A stretch of DNA of 64,000 bases, taken from the NCBI GenBank assembly GCA_038380795.1, contig CM076267.1:14243501-14307500 (forward strand), given 5' to 3'. Within the stretch, counting starts at the first letter, position 1; every line of letters begins with the position of its first letter. Of this stretch, positions 37,212 to 50,351 are shown in pieces. The position numbers were made by a program, and so were the translations under genes. The DNA comes from Pyrocephalus nanus. Lineage: Eukaryota > Chordata > Aves > Passeriformes > Tyrannidae. The notes beneath the pieces are model-generated. The model had not been told where the DNA came from. It did not search any database and saw nothing but the letters and a program-made list of their open reading frames with translations.

Positions 37212-40200
37212 AAACTTTGCTTGCATGGTATATAAATATGGATTTTTTTACTAGCTAAGTTGAAAGGAAAATCATTAAGAGCCTCTGAAATCATTTCAGA
37301 GCCTCTGCAGCAAATCTTTTTTTACCTCCCACCTGGAAAAGGTAAATGATCAATATTTAAAACAGTATGTGGAGTTTTTAAATTTAAAAATCAATGTTTA
37401 CTCAAACTGCTTGAGACTAATCAAATTACTAGGAGTAAGAAAAAGGATATCATCTTATGATGTCAGCTCTTCTGCAACCACTTATAATGACAAAAGCATT
37501 TTTTGCAATAGCTGAAACGTGATCTATTACATCCCTTTCTGATTTATTTCTGTTTACTGTAGGTGCTTTGTCTCCACTCCTGCTCCTAATGAGGGGAAAA
37601 AAAACCAAGCTCAGAAGCAGCAGCAGAGCTAATACTGTTGTAATACCCCTTCAGATCTCTGTGTCTGTGTTTGAGGCCAGATGTAAGTTCTTTGCCTTTC
37701 TTCATCTTCAGAAATGCCAAATTTCTGGTAGGAAGAAGTTTCAGCTCAAAAGTACAGCAAGCTTCAAAGCAGCCATGTCAGTGTATATGCTGAGCTCTGT
37801 GGTGAGTCTAATTTACCCTGCATGGTTTCTCCAGGTTGTTGTTTCACAAGATGTTAACTCTACAGAACAGCACAGGGCAATCCTACCCCATCCCATTCCT
37901 CTCTCCTAGTTTCTGCTCCTACTTCTGCAGTTCAGCACTCCTTCAGTTTGCTGACTTGTATGCTGTGGTCCCACAAATATCAACTGTATTATTAAACTTA
38001 AAAACACTCCTGTATTTATTCCTAGGCCAGCTTCACATTTGCACTGCAGGTATTGTTAGCTTGAGACTCAAAATATGTGAACATAGAGAAAAGCAGACTG
38101 CTGAGAGTTGTACTTATTTAGTAAATCGTATCCTCCCTCTCCACATTAGTCATTTCAATTTGTTTAAATACTCATGTCCCCATTATGGAACATAGGAAGA
38201 AACAAAGTCCTCACTTCAGGTTGATCAGACACTCAATATAAGATTATTTATCAGCATTCATTAACAATTCTTAAACAAAAAAACAGAACAAAACAACTTT
38301 TTTCTTGGTGTGGTTAACTACTGTTTAAATCGAAGAAAATGCAATTCAGAAACAGTGTCCTGCATTCTCAAAAAGAGACAGGCTGATTCACAGGAGTAAG
38401 GTTCAGGTTAAATAATTAAATACCTATTAGAGGAGGAAATAAAGACTAGGGTTTTCCTTATCTCTTTGTGTCTAATAATTGTCTTCTTCCCCATACTGCA
38501 CATCTATCCCCAAAATAAAAAGGAAGTAAAAGTTTTAGAAGACTCAGCCTCAAGTTTACTGAGGCAAATGAATGATCAATCTGTAATGGCGGGGTTGTCA
38601 GAGATACATATCAAAGGTGACATTAAAAACTTCTTTAAATAAAAGTTGGATGGGTTTGTTTGTTGACCAGCAATCTTGGGGAAGGCGCAAGAGACTGTAA
38701 CAGCAGCACACAACATACTTGAGGAATGGTTCTGGAGAACAGTTAACACTTGAACTAACCATCATCTCCCCTGAGTTAGGTTCAGAAAATGATAGTATTG
38801 AAAAGCTGGGCTTCTAACATTAATCTTTAAATACAGTGCTCATGTTGAACACATGTGGCAATATATGGCTTCTAAAACCTAAAAATATTGATGGCAAGCA
38901 AACAAATGTTGCTCTAAAAAAAAAAAAGTTATTAATCACTTCTGCAGAATAAAGATGGACTCCATTCAATTTAAAAAAACCTGTCTGGCCAAAGTGCACT
39001 ACTGAATGTGTTTGGGGGGCACACACTAATGAGAAGACTGTACAACAACAGAAAAAAACCCACAACAATATGTCAACAGCTTCACAGCAGGCATGAGCAT
39101 TCACTTGGATCCTCTTTCTATGTCATGCTGCATTGTCACTGCTTAACACCAGCCCAAAACTCAGCCCCAGACAGCCACTCACTCTGCCTCAGTGGGTTGG
39201 GGGAGAGGATCAAAACAGTAAGAGGGAGAAAACTCCTGGGTTGAGATAAAGACAGGATAATAGGTAATGCAACAGTAGGAAAGGCTGTATTTTATGTTTC
39301 ACATATTGTCTTCTCCCTAACATGTCTCTTTTATTCATGCAATAGCCTAGCCCAGATTTCAAAGGATTTCCAGGATTTGTAATAACCCCTGGAGAAAAAT
39401 GAAATGGGGCAGTGAGCTATTCCTAAAAAAACTTCCTTGTAAAAGTGCTGAAAGAATTTTTAATAGAAGGAAATGACTCCCAGGGTGGTTTGTTGAGAAT
39501 ACACCACACTACCTCTCTAAGTCTTTTTCTTTCACATTCTCTAGGCAATAATATAGGCCTATAGGAAGGAAAAACACAGTATCGGACAGCTACTACTAAA
39601 ATCAAATAATACAATAATTTAATTCATGCCATAGACACAATGAGAAAGCAGATACAAAATGCTACACCCCTTTTACCTCATATTTTTCAGTCTTAGAGAG
39701 CAACTGAATGCTAAAATGCACAGGATACTTGGTGTTCTCCGTTTTAGCTGCCAGTGTTGATACTATTTCTGTCCTCTGAGCAGAATAGCAGCCACAACAA
39801 GGTTATGGTCACTCATTCTTGGAGATAATAATGCCAGACAATCCCCCCTCTAGGCTAATTAGGATAGAGCAGAGCCATAGTCTTAAGGATTCCCCAGAGA
39901 AAGCAGAGCTGCTGCCATACGGTAGACTGGGTTCCGGTAGTAGAATATCCCATTTGTTTGTTGGCTGAGCTCCACAGCCCTCCTGCATTCTGACTCTGCT
40001 GCCAGTACCTGCCTGGGGTGACACAAATAGAGGCAACTCTCTGGGCCAGACTCCATCAGCTGCAATTTAATTGATTTTTTTACGATGGAGCAACACCATA
40101 AAATTGAAGCAGGGGGAAAGGACCATTTTAATTTCTCAGCTAGGCAGGAGAAATGACACATTTGTCCATGTGAAACCCATCAGTGTTGCAGCTGTGGGCA

Positions 40201-40970
40201 GCTCTTCCTTTTCACGTGTTTGCTAACCAGGTCTTAAAAGAGACATTGCTGACAGTTTGTGTGGTTGAAAGCAGAGTGGCATTAATAGGATATAAAAGGA
40301 GCAGATTGAAGATTCAGCTTCTACATTGTCATCCTGTCCTGATCTCAGACTTTCTGGAGATTAAGAAATAAGGATATTCTTCAAGGCAGAACACTTACTA
40401 TCCTTCTATCTCTTTTCTATATTTCATGACTAGTTTCCTATGTTAAGGACAAGGAGAAGAAATAATCGGGTTGGTTTCATAGTTTCTAAAGGATCTGTTT
40501 CCTATTAGCAAAGGACCAACTCAGATCTTAATGCCAAGCCATTCAGTCAGCAGCTGCATTTACAGAGCACATATATTGCCTTGAAAATGGAAGGAACCAT
40601 TAGAAATAATGGTCTATCAAACTAAACTATAATTCTTCTGGCTTATAAAAGTACGGCAGGAGACCTAGATTGGACAACATTAAGATTACAACAGGGCAAA
40701 AAGGCTGAGTATTTTTATATCAGGAGAAAGAGCACAATGCAGCTGCAGGAGCCCCTCTCTGCCCTCTTCAAAATATTTCAGAACTTCCCTATGTGCACTT
40801 GATCTCCAAAATGAAGAAGCGATGAAAAGACAGCTTAGTGCCCATATCACTAAACAGTAAGCAAAAAACAACACAGCAGCACTAATAATTCAACTTTAAT
40901 TACAATTGTTAAACCTTGGTGCCACATTTATCTCACATTCCTCTTTTGCTAAAGTGCAAAGACTACCAGT

Positions 40971-41703
40971 CATGGAATCATAGAATCATAGAATTAACTG
41001 GGTTGGAAGAGACTTCCGAGATCATCAAGTCCAACTCTTGATCCAAGATCCAACCCCACTGCGACTACTAGATCATGGCACTCAGTGCCACATCCAGCCT
41101 CATCTTAATAACCTCCAGGGGCAGTGAATCCACCACCTCTCTGGGTAGGCCATTCCTATGCCTGATCACTCTCTCTGTAAATAACTTCTTTCTGATAGCC
41201 AACCTAAACCTCCCCTGGCACAGCTTAAGCCTGTGCTCTCTTGTCCTCTTGCTGATTGCCTGGGAGAAGAGACCGAGCCCCACCTGACCACAACCTCCTC
41301 TCAGGGAGTTGTAGAGAGTGATGAGGTCTCCCCTGAGCCTCCTCTTCTCCACACCAAACAACCCCAGCTCCCTCAGCCTCTCCTCACAGGACTTGTGTTC
41401 AAGTCCCTTCACCAGCCTCGTTGCTCTTCTCTGGACCTGCTCCAGCACCTCAATATCCTTCCTGGACTGAGGGGCCCAGAACTGAACACAATACTCAAGG
41501 TGTGGCCTCACCAGCGCTGAGTACAGGGGAAGGATCACTGCCCTGCTCCTGCTGGCCGCACTGTTCTTGATGCAGGCCAGGATGCCATTGGCCTTCTTGG
41601 CCATCTGGGCACACTGCTGGCTCATGTTCAGCCTCCTGTCAATCAGCTGTTCTCCAGCCACTCTGTCCCCAGCCTGTAGCACTGCAGGGGGTTGTTGTGT
41701 GTC
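40971..41703 (-). mobile_element. CR1 LINE, 5'-truncated, minus strand
   Basis: This is the 3' portion of a chicken-repeat-1 non-LTR retrotransposon, about 730 bp. Read on the minus strand it begins near 41703 with ACAACAACCCCCTGCAGTG, continues through the C-terminal part of ORF2, and passes a short 3' UTR. It ends at about 40971-40996 with the octamer tail (TTAATTCTATGATTCTATGATTCC...), the hallmark of CR1 3' ends. The sequence is close to the subfamily pattern I remember and the ORF2 end is still open, so the insertion seems comparatively young for a CR1 copy. The 5' truncation is normal for CR1 and would make it non-autonomous. It abuts a second CR1 fragment in the opposite orientation. 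Confidence 0.92.
41068..41682 (-). pseudogene. CR1 ORF2 C-terminal remnant (204 codons open)
   Basis: The minus-strand frame encodes the tail of the CR1 ORF2 polyprotein, downstream of the catalytic reverse-transcriptase core. Recognisable family words in order are [20 protein letters not shown] (about residues 18-37), [12 protein letters not shown] (about 61-72), [11 protein letters not shown] (about 79-89), [16 protein letters not shown] (about 115-130), [20 protein letters not shown] (about 167-186) and a stop directly after LSAMI. The endonuclease and RT active-site regions are absent, so it cannot act alone. Near residues 11-17 the linker between EQLID and RRLNMSQ looks shorter than in typical CR1 copies, suggesting an internal deletion of roughly 30 bp. 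It is unlikely to be expressed as a protein. Confidence 0.85.
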
Positions 41704-41942
41704 ATGGCAAGTTTAGGCTGGATATTAGAAAAAGATTCTTCACCCAGAGGGTGGCTGGATACTGGAACAGGCTCCTTAGGGAAGTGGCCATGGCACCAAG
41801 CCTGACAGAGTTGAAGAAGTGATTGAACAATTCTCTCAGCCACATGGTGGGACTCCCAGGGATGGTCCTGTTCAGGGCTAAGGGTTGGACGCAATGATCC
41901 TTGTGGGTCCCTTTCAATTCAGTGTATTCTGTGATTCTGCGA
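41704..41942 (+). mobile_element. CR1 LINE 3' end, 5'-truncated, plus strand
   Basis: Plus-strand sequence AAGTTTAGGCTGGATATTAG, TTCTTCACCCAGAGGGTGG, GGAACAGGCTCCTTAGGGAA and GGACGCAATGATCCTTGTGG is a typical CR1 ORF2-tail plus 3' UTR. It ends near 41942 with a degenerate octamer tail (ATTCTGTGATTCTG). The ORF2-tail frame (F-F-T-Q-R-V, N-R-L-L-R-E-V) is homologous to the neighbouring minus-strand copy but clearly of a different subfamily. It carries a premature stop about where GAAGTGATTG replaces a coding triplet, so it appears older. About 240 bp long, non-functional. Confidence 0.88.
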
Positions 41943-44900
41943 CATTATCTCACTCCCTTCCAATGCAACAGCTCTTTTTATTTCATTGGAATTTTACCTT
42001 TTTATTTTTCTGCTTTATTGCTGGGGAAAGTTTGCTGTGAATACTCACAACGTTGAGAGCTCCAAGAGGCAAGAGGAAAAATTTAGTGCTGCATATATAA
42101 TAAAGTGAGTAACTAACCCCCATGTCAACCCATCCAGCAAAGCTGCCATGCTCCAGCAACCCCAGCTTCAGAGTAATTTCCATATCACTTAATGAAGTAT
42201 GCGTAGATATTTGTCATTACCACTAATTTATTAAATGGGCAAAGGCACAAGCAATCAACCTCATTACAACCCAGAGAACTTGTTGAAAATCATGAGAGGG
42301 CAGGGCACATAAACCTCAACTGCAGATTAAGATTCTGAAGTGGTATCCTTCAAATTCTGTCTGTGAAGACAGAGTCAGATTTAATTAACTACTTAATGCT
42401 CAAGTATTCCTGAAAGAGCTTGGTTGGATGGCAAAGAAAAATGGTCTCCCAAAACCCTACTAAGAATTGTGTCACAGAAAATATACCTCTGAACTGCTCT
42501 AGACATGCAGAGCTTGGTAGAAGTCTCCTCTGCACTCTTTTTGCCATTAAAGGTGTTTCTCTATTCTTTAAATCTCTGTGAAATCTTTCCCCAGCCTGTA
42601 ACATCTGTGGGATGCCTCCAGACACTTAGAATGCTCTTTAGATTACTGTCACACAGTTGAACACAACATGTGTACACTGCAGGGAACTGCCTTCAACTAC
42701 TGACATGTGGACAACTTGGAAATTATTCTGAGCAACCTCGGGAAGGGGCCTGGCTGCCCCAGTCAGTGGTACCTGCACTTGGCGACCACAGAGCAAATTC
42801 CCCACTCTCCTATGGTTATACCCTGCTGTAGGGTTTTAGCTCCTTGTTATAGACAATCCTCCCTGAACAAAGGGACAGGAAGATAAAACCTGGGGCAACA
42901 TTGCACTAGCCACAAGGCAACCCATTAGTGGCAGAGATAAATTGCTATCTCCTGCACAGTTAAACCAGACCTTTCATGCTGATCCACAGCTCGCTAGATA
43001 TCCAAGAGAAATGTTTTGCTATCTTTCAAAGTGTCTTCCATTCTTTGTTCCAGCATCTGCCCACACAAAGATAGATTTGTCTAGAAAAATCTTTCACTAA
43101 AATATTTTTTTTAATGAAAACCTGAGGACTATGAAAACTGAGGACCATGGGAAACCTTACGGAAATGAAAGGATATTTCACTTCTTATGTCAGTAGATAA
43201 TTTCATGAGTTTCTTCTGTCTTCAAACTCACCTGAAGATTCAGTGAATTCTTCCAGGCTACAGGATTTTAAAAGCCAGCAACTCCCTCGGGCTTCATCAG
43301 ACCAAAAAGACTAAAATCTTCATGTTACTGGCCCTGAGGGGAATTTCATTAGGGGATGAGCAAGACCTTCAGGTCTTTCCCAACACAGCTGAGAACTGCT
43401 GTGTGAGATGACTGCCTTTAGAGCAAAGGTGCCTTAGAGCTCAGCACACTTGAAACCTGAGTCCAGGGAGAGGCAGGCATGGCAGGGAGCTGTGGATCTG
43501 AGCATATTTCACTCCGGGGTTACTTAATGCTCCAGCTGTTTTTTCTGAAAGGCAAAAACTTTTACAATTATACTCCATATGCATAGAAACATACCTAGGT
43601 GAGAGCAATAAAATAAGCCATTCTTTCCAAATCACCACCAATACTTCCTGCCAAATATTAAAAGGAATGCTGCTTCTTTTCTTACACTTTCTGTCTTTTC
43701 CTACCATCATGTTACCTCACATGGCACCTGACAAGCTTGACTTTGAATCACTCTACCCCCTCCTCTTATTCAACTCTCTTGAAGATGCCTATCCCTGCCG
43801 TCCCAAACTCCTCATCTAACTACTCAGTCTACTTTCCACCAACACACCATATCCTCACAGAAAGAAGCATGTTTTATGTATGACTCACTGTGCACTAAGG
43901 TGCTGCTGCTTGGCTTTAATTTGCTACCTCAGTAAATAATTTAGAGCTTCTTAGCTGGAGGTACACAGCTGGAACAAGGCAGCCATCATTAGAGTGCCAC
44001 AGGTGGATTACCCACTCAAATAAATCCTTCGTGGCAGCAAGGGGGTTTTTATACTCAGTGTTAGGCACTAGCAATTTTAAGATGATCTGATCTCAAGTCT
44101 CACCCTTTCTGTTAATACCATTTCTTCCGTGGCAGTGCTTAGAAATCATGTTTGTCGATTACTGAAATACACTGTTTCAGGCAGCAGAAGTGAAACATGA
44201 TACCAAGAGCCTAGTGAAAGGCCAAACTCACCTCTGCATTGTTAGTTAGGAACTAAGGATGGCAATCAAGCACGGTCTGGTCTCTTTGCTTTTTTCCTTG
44301 TCTCCTTCCACTCATTTCCCTCCTTGCCCTACTGCACCTAGACACCTGCATACAGATGTTCCTAGGACTCTTCCTGGGAATATTTGTTCAAGTTAACCCT
44401 TATCCTCGTTACCTCAGAAACAGGACATTTATGAAGACACACAGGTAGGAGAAAGAGGTGGTTATGGTAACCCACAAGGAGGCTGCAAAGTTGACTGCAG
44501 TGTGTAGGGGAAGAAATGACTACCAGAGAGACAGAAAAGGGGATGGAAAAGGGGTATGCCACAGTGTAATACCTGGAGCTTGCAGAAATGAACAGGGAAT
44601 TTCCCAGCAACCTACATGCAAAGTGATGGACACACACGTCTCAGTGATGGACACTTTTACCAATCTCACACAGGCTTTACACACAATAAAAAGGGACAAA
44701 TGCTGATGAAATTCTCTTTCCATCTCTGATATGACCCACTCCAATGTTTTCTTCCTTGCTGATGAATATTCATCTAAATGCATTAGGAAGAAATTCCTAG
44801 GCTCATTTTTTCCAGCTTCATTTTCTCTTCTCATTCTTGTCCTTAACGCTGAAGGTGAACTTGGGGTTTAGTTTCCCCTGCTTAGCATCAACCAGTGCTG

Positions 44901-46289
44901 TGGACTCATACAGTGAAGATCTGGTTGCTAGAATATCTACAAATGAAGGGGAATAAAACTTGGCCTGTCTGCTTTATCTACAGCACTTCAAACTCTTGTT
45001 GTAGAAACCATATACCCATTAGTCCTTGGGAAAGCCAGAAACATCAGCCTTTGAACCCAACATGGTGCACACACTGGAGCAATGCAAGGGAAGCAAGTGT
45101 GCCTACAGGCACCAACCACATCAGCCCTGCCAGAAGACCTCTCCTGCCTGAGCAATTTTGCCAGTGATGTGAGGTGCCAGTGATGTGAGGTGTCAATGGC
45201 TCAGAGCAATCCCAGCTCCACAGACACCCTCTCAGTCTCACCTTCATAAGGAACTCAACAGTGGCAGTGTTCAACCCAACACCAGCAACTATATTAACCT
45301 ATATGTCTTCAGTGTATATACCAATACCATCACCTGAGCCAAAGCTCTTACACCATTCTCTGATGGCAGCCAGTAGGAGGGATGTTTGCCCAGCTCAGGG
45401 AATATCTCACTGACTGTTAATTTCTGTGAGTACTGAGCTCTTCCATCTCAAAAATCTAATTTAGTGAAAATGATACTTTACAGAGGAAGTTACTATGACT
45501 TATAATAAAATTACCACAAATAATGGCATTACTTTGGATTTAACTAGTACTTTTCCCAGGATCACAGAAGGATTAACAGAAAGCAGCTGGTCAGTCCAGC
45601 TGGTAAAAAATCTCATGTCTTTTTCTTGGCACTGTGGGAGGGCTGCAGAGCCAAAGGACTGGGTCTGTCATTATGAGACAATGAAGTAGCAACATTCACT
45701 GAAATTGCTAGAGCTGTAAACATCACTGTCCTGATGTGGGACAGTGGCAGAGTCCCTGCAGGCTTTGTGTCATGTAGATTATGCCTCATTAGGAGAAAGA
45801 CAGGTAGTAGTGAAGTGTTAATTTCTTGCAGCAATTTAAACACAAAGAGACTGATCTATGGCCTCTTAGTACTGGGTTCCTTGCTGAGGCATTTCCCATT
45901 TGAGTGAGGTCCTTGCCTGTACCTAAAAGGGGTGTTTGACTCAGAGCAGGCCCAGACTGTCACACAGAGCTCTCATGTTTCTGCCCAGTAGCTGTGGGGA
46001 CCTGATTTGCGCTACCCCAAGAGGTATAGCTACTCTGAAAAAGGTGTCTGGATGAGCTGAAGAAGTCAGACTGAACCTGTGCTTCAGCAGTACATTAAGT
46101 GAAATTCAGACATCACCTGAGACAAGGCTGAGCTGTATGAGAGTCATTTCAAAATAAAAATATCAAGGGAACAAGGGCACCAGGGTAAACAAAACACCTC
46201 TATGGGTTGGCCAGTTTGAGGAGTGATGTGCAGTACTTTACTGAGATCTCTTACTGGGGTCAGAGGTGAGATTACTTTTTGGAAAGGCA
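41943..46289. other. Intergenic or intronic DNA, no gene seen
   Basis: About 4.3 kb of unique sequence downstream of the CR1 pair. Only short frames (up to 104 codons) are present and none is recognised. A 16-bp tandem duplication is at 45160-45191. Confidence 0.55.
45160..45191 (+). repeat. 16-bp tandem duplication
   Basis: GCCAGTGATGTGAGGT occurs twice in perfect tandem and is followed by GTCAATGG, a possible degenerate third copy. It is a slippage-type duplication. Confidence 0.88.
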
Positions 46290-46530
46290 ATCTCTACATT
46301 AAAGTTTAGCAATAATAGCACTTTGCTCTTAAATTGCATGTCCCTACTCAGGATTAGACTCAGAAATAGCTACTTTATAGCCTTGTGAGAGAAAGGGCAT
46401 TTATTAATTACACAGTGTGATTGTCAGACAATAACAAGGGTACTATCCATGCCTTCTCTCGCAAGGCTATTTGTGATTAGGTTTATTTTGGACCAGATAT
46501 TGTGTAATTATGCAATTTAGGAACACATTT
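46290..46530. promoter_or_regulatory. Candidate conserved non-coding element
   Basis: The block includes TTTAGCAATAATAGCAC (near 46304), TTTATTAATTACACAGTGTG (near 46401), GACAATAACAAGG (near 46427, SOX-like ACAAT), GTGATTAGGTTTATTTTGG (near 46472) and TGTAATTATGCAATTTAGG (near 46502, homeodomain plus POU-like). There is no coding or repeat signal. Candidate only. Confidence 0.28.
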
Positions 46531-49500
46531 TTACCTGAAGAAGCTTATATATTAGATGCCCCCAAAATATTTAGGCATCTAATTCAACACAGGCACCCAA
46601 CAATTGCCTTTGGCTTCTATGTAGACATCTAAGGCTCCAAATGTCTTAATACTTGTACTTTGGTAAAATAAAGAAATGGAAAGTTATCCTATGAAAGGAT
46701 ATCACACTAGAGAGTAGATTCCAAGTGAGCACCAGGGTAAACTAGTTCAGTAATGAAAAGTCGGTGTCACAGGCTGGTGTTAACTGGTGCAAGATTATGT
46801 GGCAGTCAAAAAGCTAAACTGATCTATCCTACAAGTCCCTCTCAGCTTGGAGGAGCAGGAACAGGGCCCAGAAATCCTGTCTGGACAGTATTCCTCACTC
46901 AGACATGCAAACATTCTCTTCATCCTGAAATCCAGAGTCAGAGAGTACTTTAAGCCAAGTACAGTGTGGAAAGGCAGCCCAAAGTCTCAGGACACCAGAG
47001 GGATGTTTTACTATCTTTGCTCGGTTTTGACAAGTGTGAGTAATGTGAGCACTGGGGCTTCTTCCAACTGCAGGGAAATTATTTAAAAGAAGTGCTCAAT
47101 AGCCATTGTATGACACACTGGGGACAGGCCGTGGGAAGGAGAGGGGGTAGAGCCGGCTATGTAAAGACAAGGATGTCTATCCCTGGCTTTGCTGAATGAC
47201 ACTTATACCTGGCAAATCTGACTATTTATTACCTCTTAGGCTGTTATATAGAGATGCTAATGCACCTGCTCTTTGGGCTGAATGACAGCCGGGCTGGTGA
47301 GAAAAGCAGGCAGTTAAAGGGTGTGGGAAAGCATATGATACTTGTCAGGGACAATCTGGCTGACAACTGTGTTGTGTCAGGTCTTCCTAGGCTGGTTGGA
47401 GAACCATAAAACAGGACCTAATCTCTGGTTGCAGCCAGCCTTTGCTTGGCCAGGGGAAGGGCAGAGTAGAGGCAGCTGTTTGCAGCAGGGCTCATGAGGA
47501 TTGCCTGTGGAAGACCCAGCTTTTGCCACTGCCAGCAACAGAGATCCATCCCTGTGCTGAGATTTCTCATACCAGCTCTAGAATTGCAGAATAATCCTGT
47601 GCTCTTTGAAATGCTAAGAGATAGCCTGAAGGGATTTTCCCTTTACAAAGCCCAGATATGCCATTGGCATAAATCATCAGCACACCCAAGGCATCTGGGA
47701 AGCTGAATCTCCAGCCAAATGCAGCCCCACCAGAGAGACTGGTGCTGCAAAAATCCCACTTCTGCGCATTGGCAGCTCTGGTAAGGCTGACCATGACAGC
47801 CTGCTTGTTGGCTGATGGACTGGCCCCCTTGCCAAGTGGGTTTTCACTTTCTTGTCCAGTAGATGGGAAGTTTATTCAAGACAGAGCAGGCAGTGCAAAG
47901 TTAACCTCTTGGCTCTCCAAGCTTTGCAGAAGAGTGCAGAGATGTCTGGACTTATCTTACATGTATAGACCAGTCTTTCTTTAAGCTATACTACAAATTA
48001 TTTTCACTTCAGTTTCTTGGACTGCAGTTTCAGAAAACTGAAAATCAAGGCTCCCTGAACCCCAGGACTAGCTTCAAAAGGGAAGTGGGGAGACTTTTTC
48101 ATGATTTGACTTCTTAATGTTAGATTTTTGGGCTCAAAGACTTTTAAACATTTCTCCAAAGTCATGAGCATTACAAGGTTCCTCAAGTAAAAATATTTTT
48201 TTAAATCAGCCTGCTATTTCTATTACAGCAGAGCCTAATCAGAGTCCCATCACATCCCAGCATGCATACAAATGGAAGCAGCAAAAAGCCAGGAGAGGAA
48301 AAGGACACAGAGTGCCTTTAGGTCACCCTGGAGCAATGGCAGGATACAACCTAGCTTAGCTTCAGTGCAGACTAGAATGCCAGCAAAATGCCCATGCAAA
48401 GTTTTTAACTATTCATTTGAGATGGCATTAGTGTTATTCATGTTGAATACATTTATTTCAATACCTGTAGACACATTTCCTAAGTGATACACCTCAGTAA
48501 AGCATTGTGTTAGTCTGTGCCTTGCAAGTGAGATTGCACTTTAATGATGTGTTAACACTTCTGTTTTTCCGGCTGAAGAAATATGGAGAAAATTTGGTTA
48601 GGAATTGGAATTTGAATATACCAAAACCCAGTTTCTGACTGCTCTCAAGCCAGTTTTATATCCTCCAGCATTCATGAAATTGTTTGCAGTAAATACAGTA
48701 AGAATTAGGAGAGGAGTAAATAAGTTTATTCTTCAGATTTTTACCTCTAGCAGACAAGGCAGGTGCTTTACCCAGGTGCTTTACTACAGACTCTACAAGC
48801 TGAGGTGAGAGTTGACCCTCAGTAGCTAATGCAGTAAAAATACAACCCAAGCAATAGTAAATCTCTGGATTAATAATGGGCAAAGAGGCTGAAAGGGACT
48901 GCACAGAGGCTGAGCTCAATTTTTGTGCTGAACCTGGGTGGAGAAATAAGGGATGTCCTTCCCACAGGTCCGCAGATGTGGTCAAAGGTGTTCCTATTTG
49001 TTATGGCAACATGTCAGGGGGAAAATAAAATTGGGCCATTTCCGGGGCAGAGGTGGACTAATTTTTATGGTCCTGCCATGCTGCCTTTGAATGGTCTTTG
49101 GATGTTTTAATGGTTTTGGTTTGTATGATGCTGCAAGGTGAAAAATGTGCTACTTCCTGCATCGAGAGAAAAATATCTGCTTTTCTCAAATTAGACTGGA
49201 GAGGAAAAAGGAAGGAGGCAGTGACAGCAAAGGGCCCTATATACACTCCCACAACAGCCATGCATTGGGAAAGTCCAGGTTTGTTAGAAGCTGTGTTTTT
49301 CTCTTTTCTCTCTTTCCCAAGCCAAAGACTCCGATTAAATTGTCATTCTCATTCCAGAGACACTGATCCAAACCTACTTTAGAAAAAGTAGAATTTGTTT
49401 CATTTTTGACAGATCAAAACCAGAATTCAGTTGTAACAGGAGGGGTGGAACAATGTCCATAGGAGATCAAAACAAACAGAGCAGGGATCTGGGACTGGAA

Positions 49501-50300
49501 GATGAAGGACATGCAGGTCATTAATTTGTCACATGGCCTATAAGGAGAGCTCAGTATAGAGGAGCTGAGTTTTGGCTGTGTCTTATCTTCATTTATGTTT
49601 TAACTCTTAGATATTTAAGGCAGTACAAAAGTATTATTAATGAAAAAATTTTCAGCTCCCAGCAAGTTTAGTTGAAGGACTTGGGCAGTTTGCAGAAACC
49701 ATGGGCTGTTGTTCTGACTGTGACCTCTGTTGATACAAGCACAGCCCTTTACTTCTCTCTTGTGACTGTGTGTCCTCTTTTTCCCCTATCACCAAAGATG
49801 AGAAGAATCCTTCTAGATGAACTCTCTTAAAGTACAGTAAGACCCAGCACCATCCTCTTGCATTTTTCTAGACCTTTTGCTCAACATCAAGAGGACAAAA
49901 ATGTTTTGTTGTATACTTTATTAGTGTTATAATTCTCATTAGTTCAATAAGTAAATAGGTGCCTTTAGAGGCCTCATGTGTGTCTGAAATCTGAAAGAAA
50001 AGGCAATGAGTTTCATTATTCCACCCTTGGCAGGGGGGTGTGTGCAAAAAAGATTATGTTTTTAAACAATTCTCTACTTATTACTCTGCAGTGATTTGCA
50101 CCAGTACAAAAGATGAAGAATAATGCCAATTTTGCTTTCTATATACATACCTTATTCTATGTCCGTTTATCAAAGGCTTGTAATACATTATCTCCCGAAG
50201 TTGAACAGACATCATTCTTTCAGCATATGGAGAAAAAAGTGCTACATCTAGACCAGTCTGACCATTCAGTTGTTTTCTTATTATAATCCTGTACATTATT
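46531..50300. other. Intergenic or intronic DNA, no gene seen
   Basis: About 3.8 kb with no supported gene. 47100-47330 is GC-richer (GGGGACAGGCC, GAGCCGGC, CAGCCGGGC), which could reflect a further regulatory element but has no decisive motif. Several 60-109 codon frames on both strands overlap and show no recognised domain. Confidence 0.5.
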
Positions 50301-50316
50301 CTCTCTTTTTTTCTTT

Positions 50317-50348
<32 letters not shown>

Positions 50349-50351
50349 TTC
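50301..50351 (+). repeat. T/C-rich tract, with T21 at 50330-50350
   Basis: A 51-bp tract of T with scattered C. It is followed by TATTTGCAG, so the join resembles a 3' splice site, but no exon downstream is supported. It could equally be a simple repeat or the antisense A-tail of an unrecognised retroposed sequence. Confidence 0.85.

Larger units (their letters stand above)
30561..40970. other. Intergenic or intronic DNA, no gene seen
   Basis: About 10.4 kb without a supported gene. Contents are an 11-C run at 31845-31855, a short CR1 fragment at 32841-32905, a 24-bp ATTTAAAT-type palindrome at 33218-33241, T19 at 37193-37211, and very AT-rich stretches near 31560-31690. Plus-strand frames of 114 codons (34800-35144), 113 codons (37568-37909) and 119 codons (37836-38195) have no recognised motifs. 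The stretch at 40060-40170 (CAATTTAATTGATTTTTTTACG) has mild regulatory texture. Confidence 0.55.

Noticed and set aside
37568..38195. Overlapping 113- and 119-codon plus-strand frames
   Set aside because: Different frames, no motifs, ordinary composition; treated as chance.
41233..41520. 95-codon plus-strand frame within the CR1 copy
   Set aside because: Antisense shadow of the CR1 ORF2 tail.
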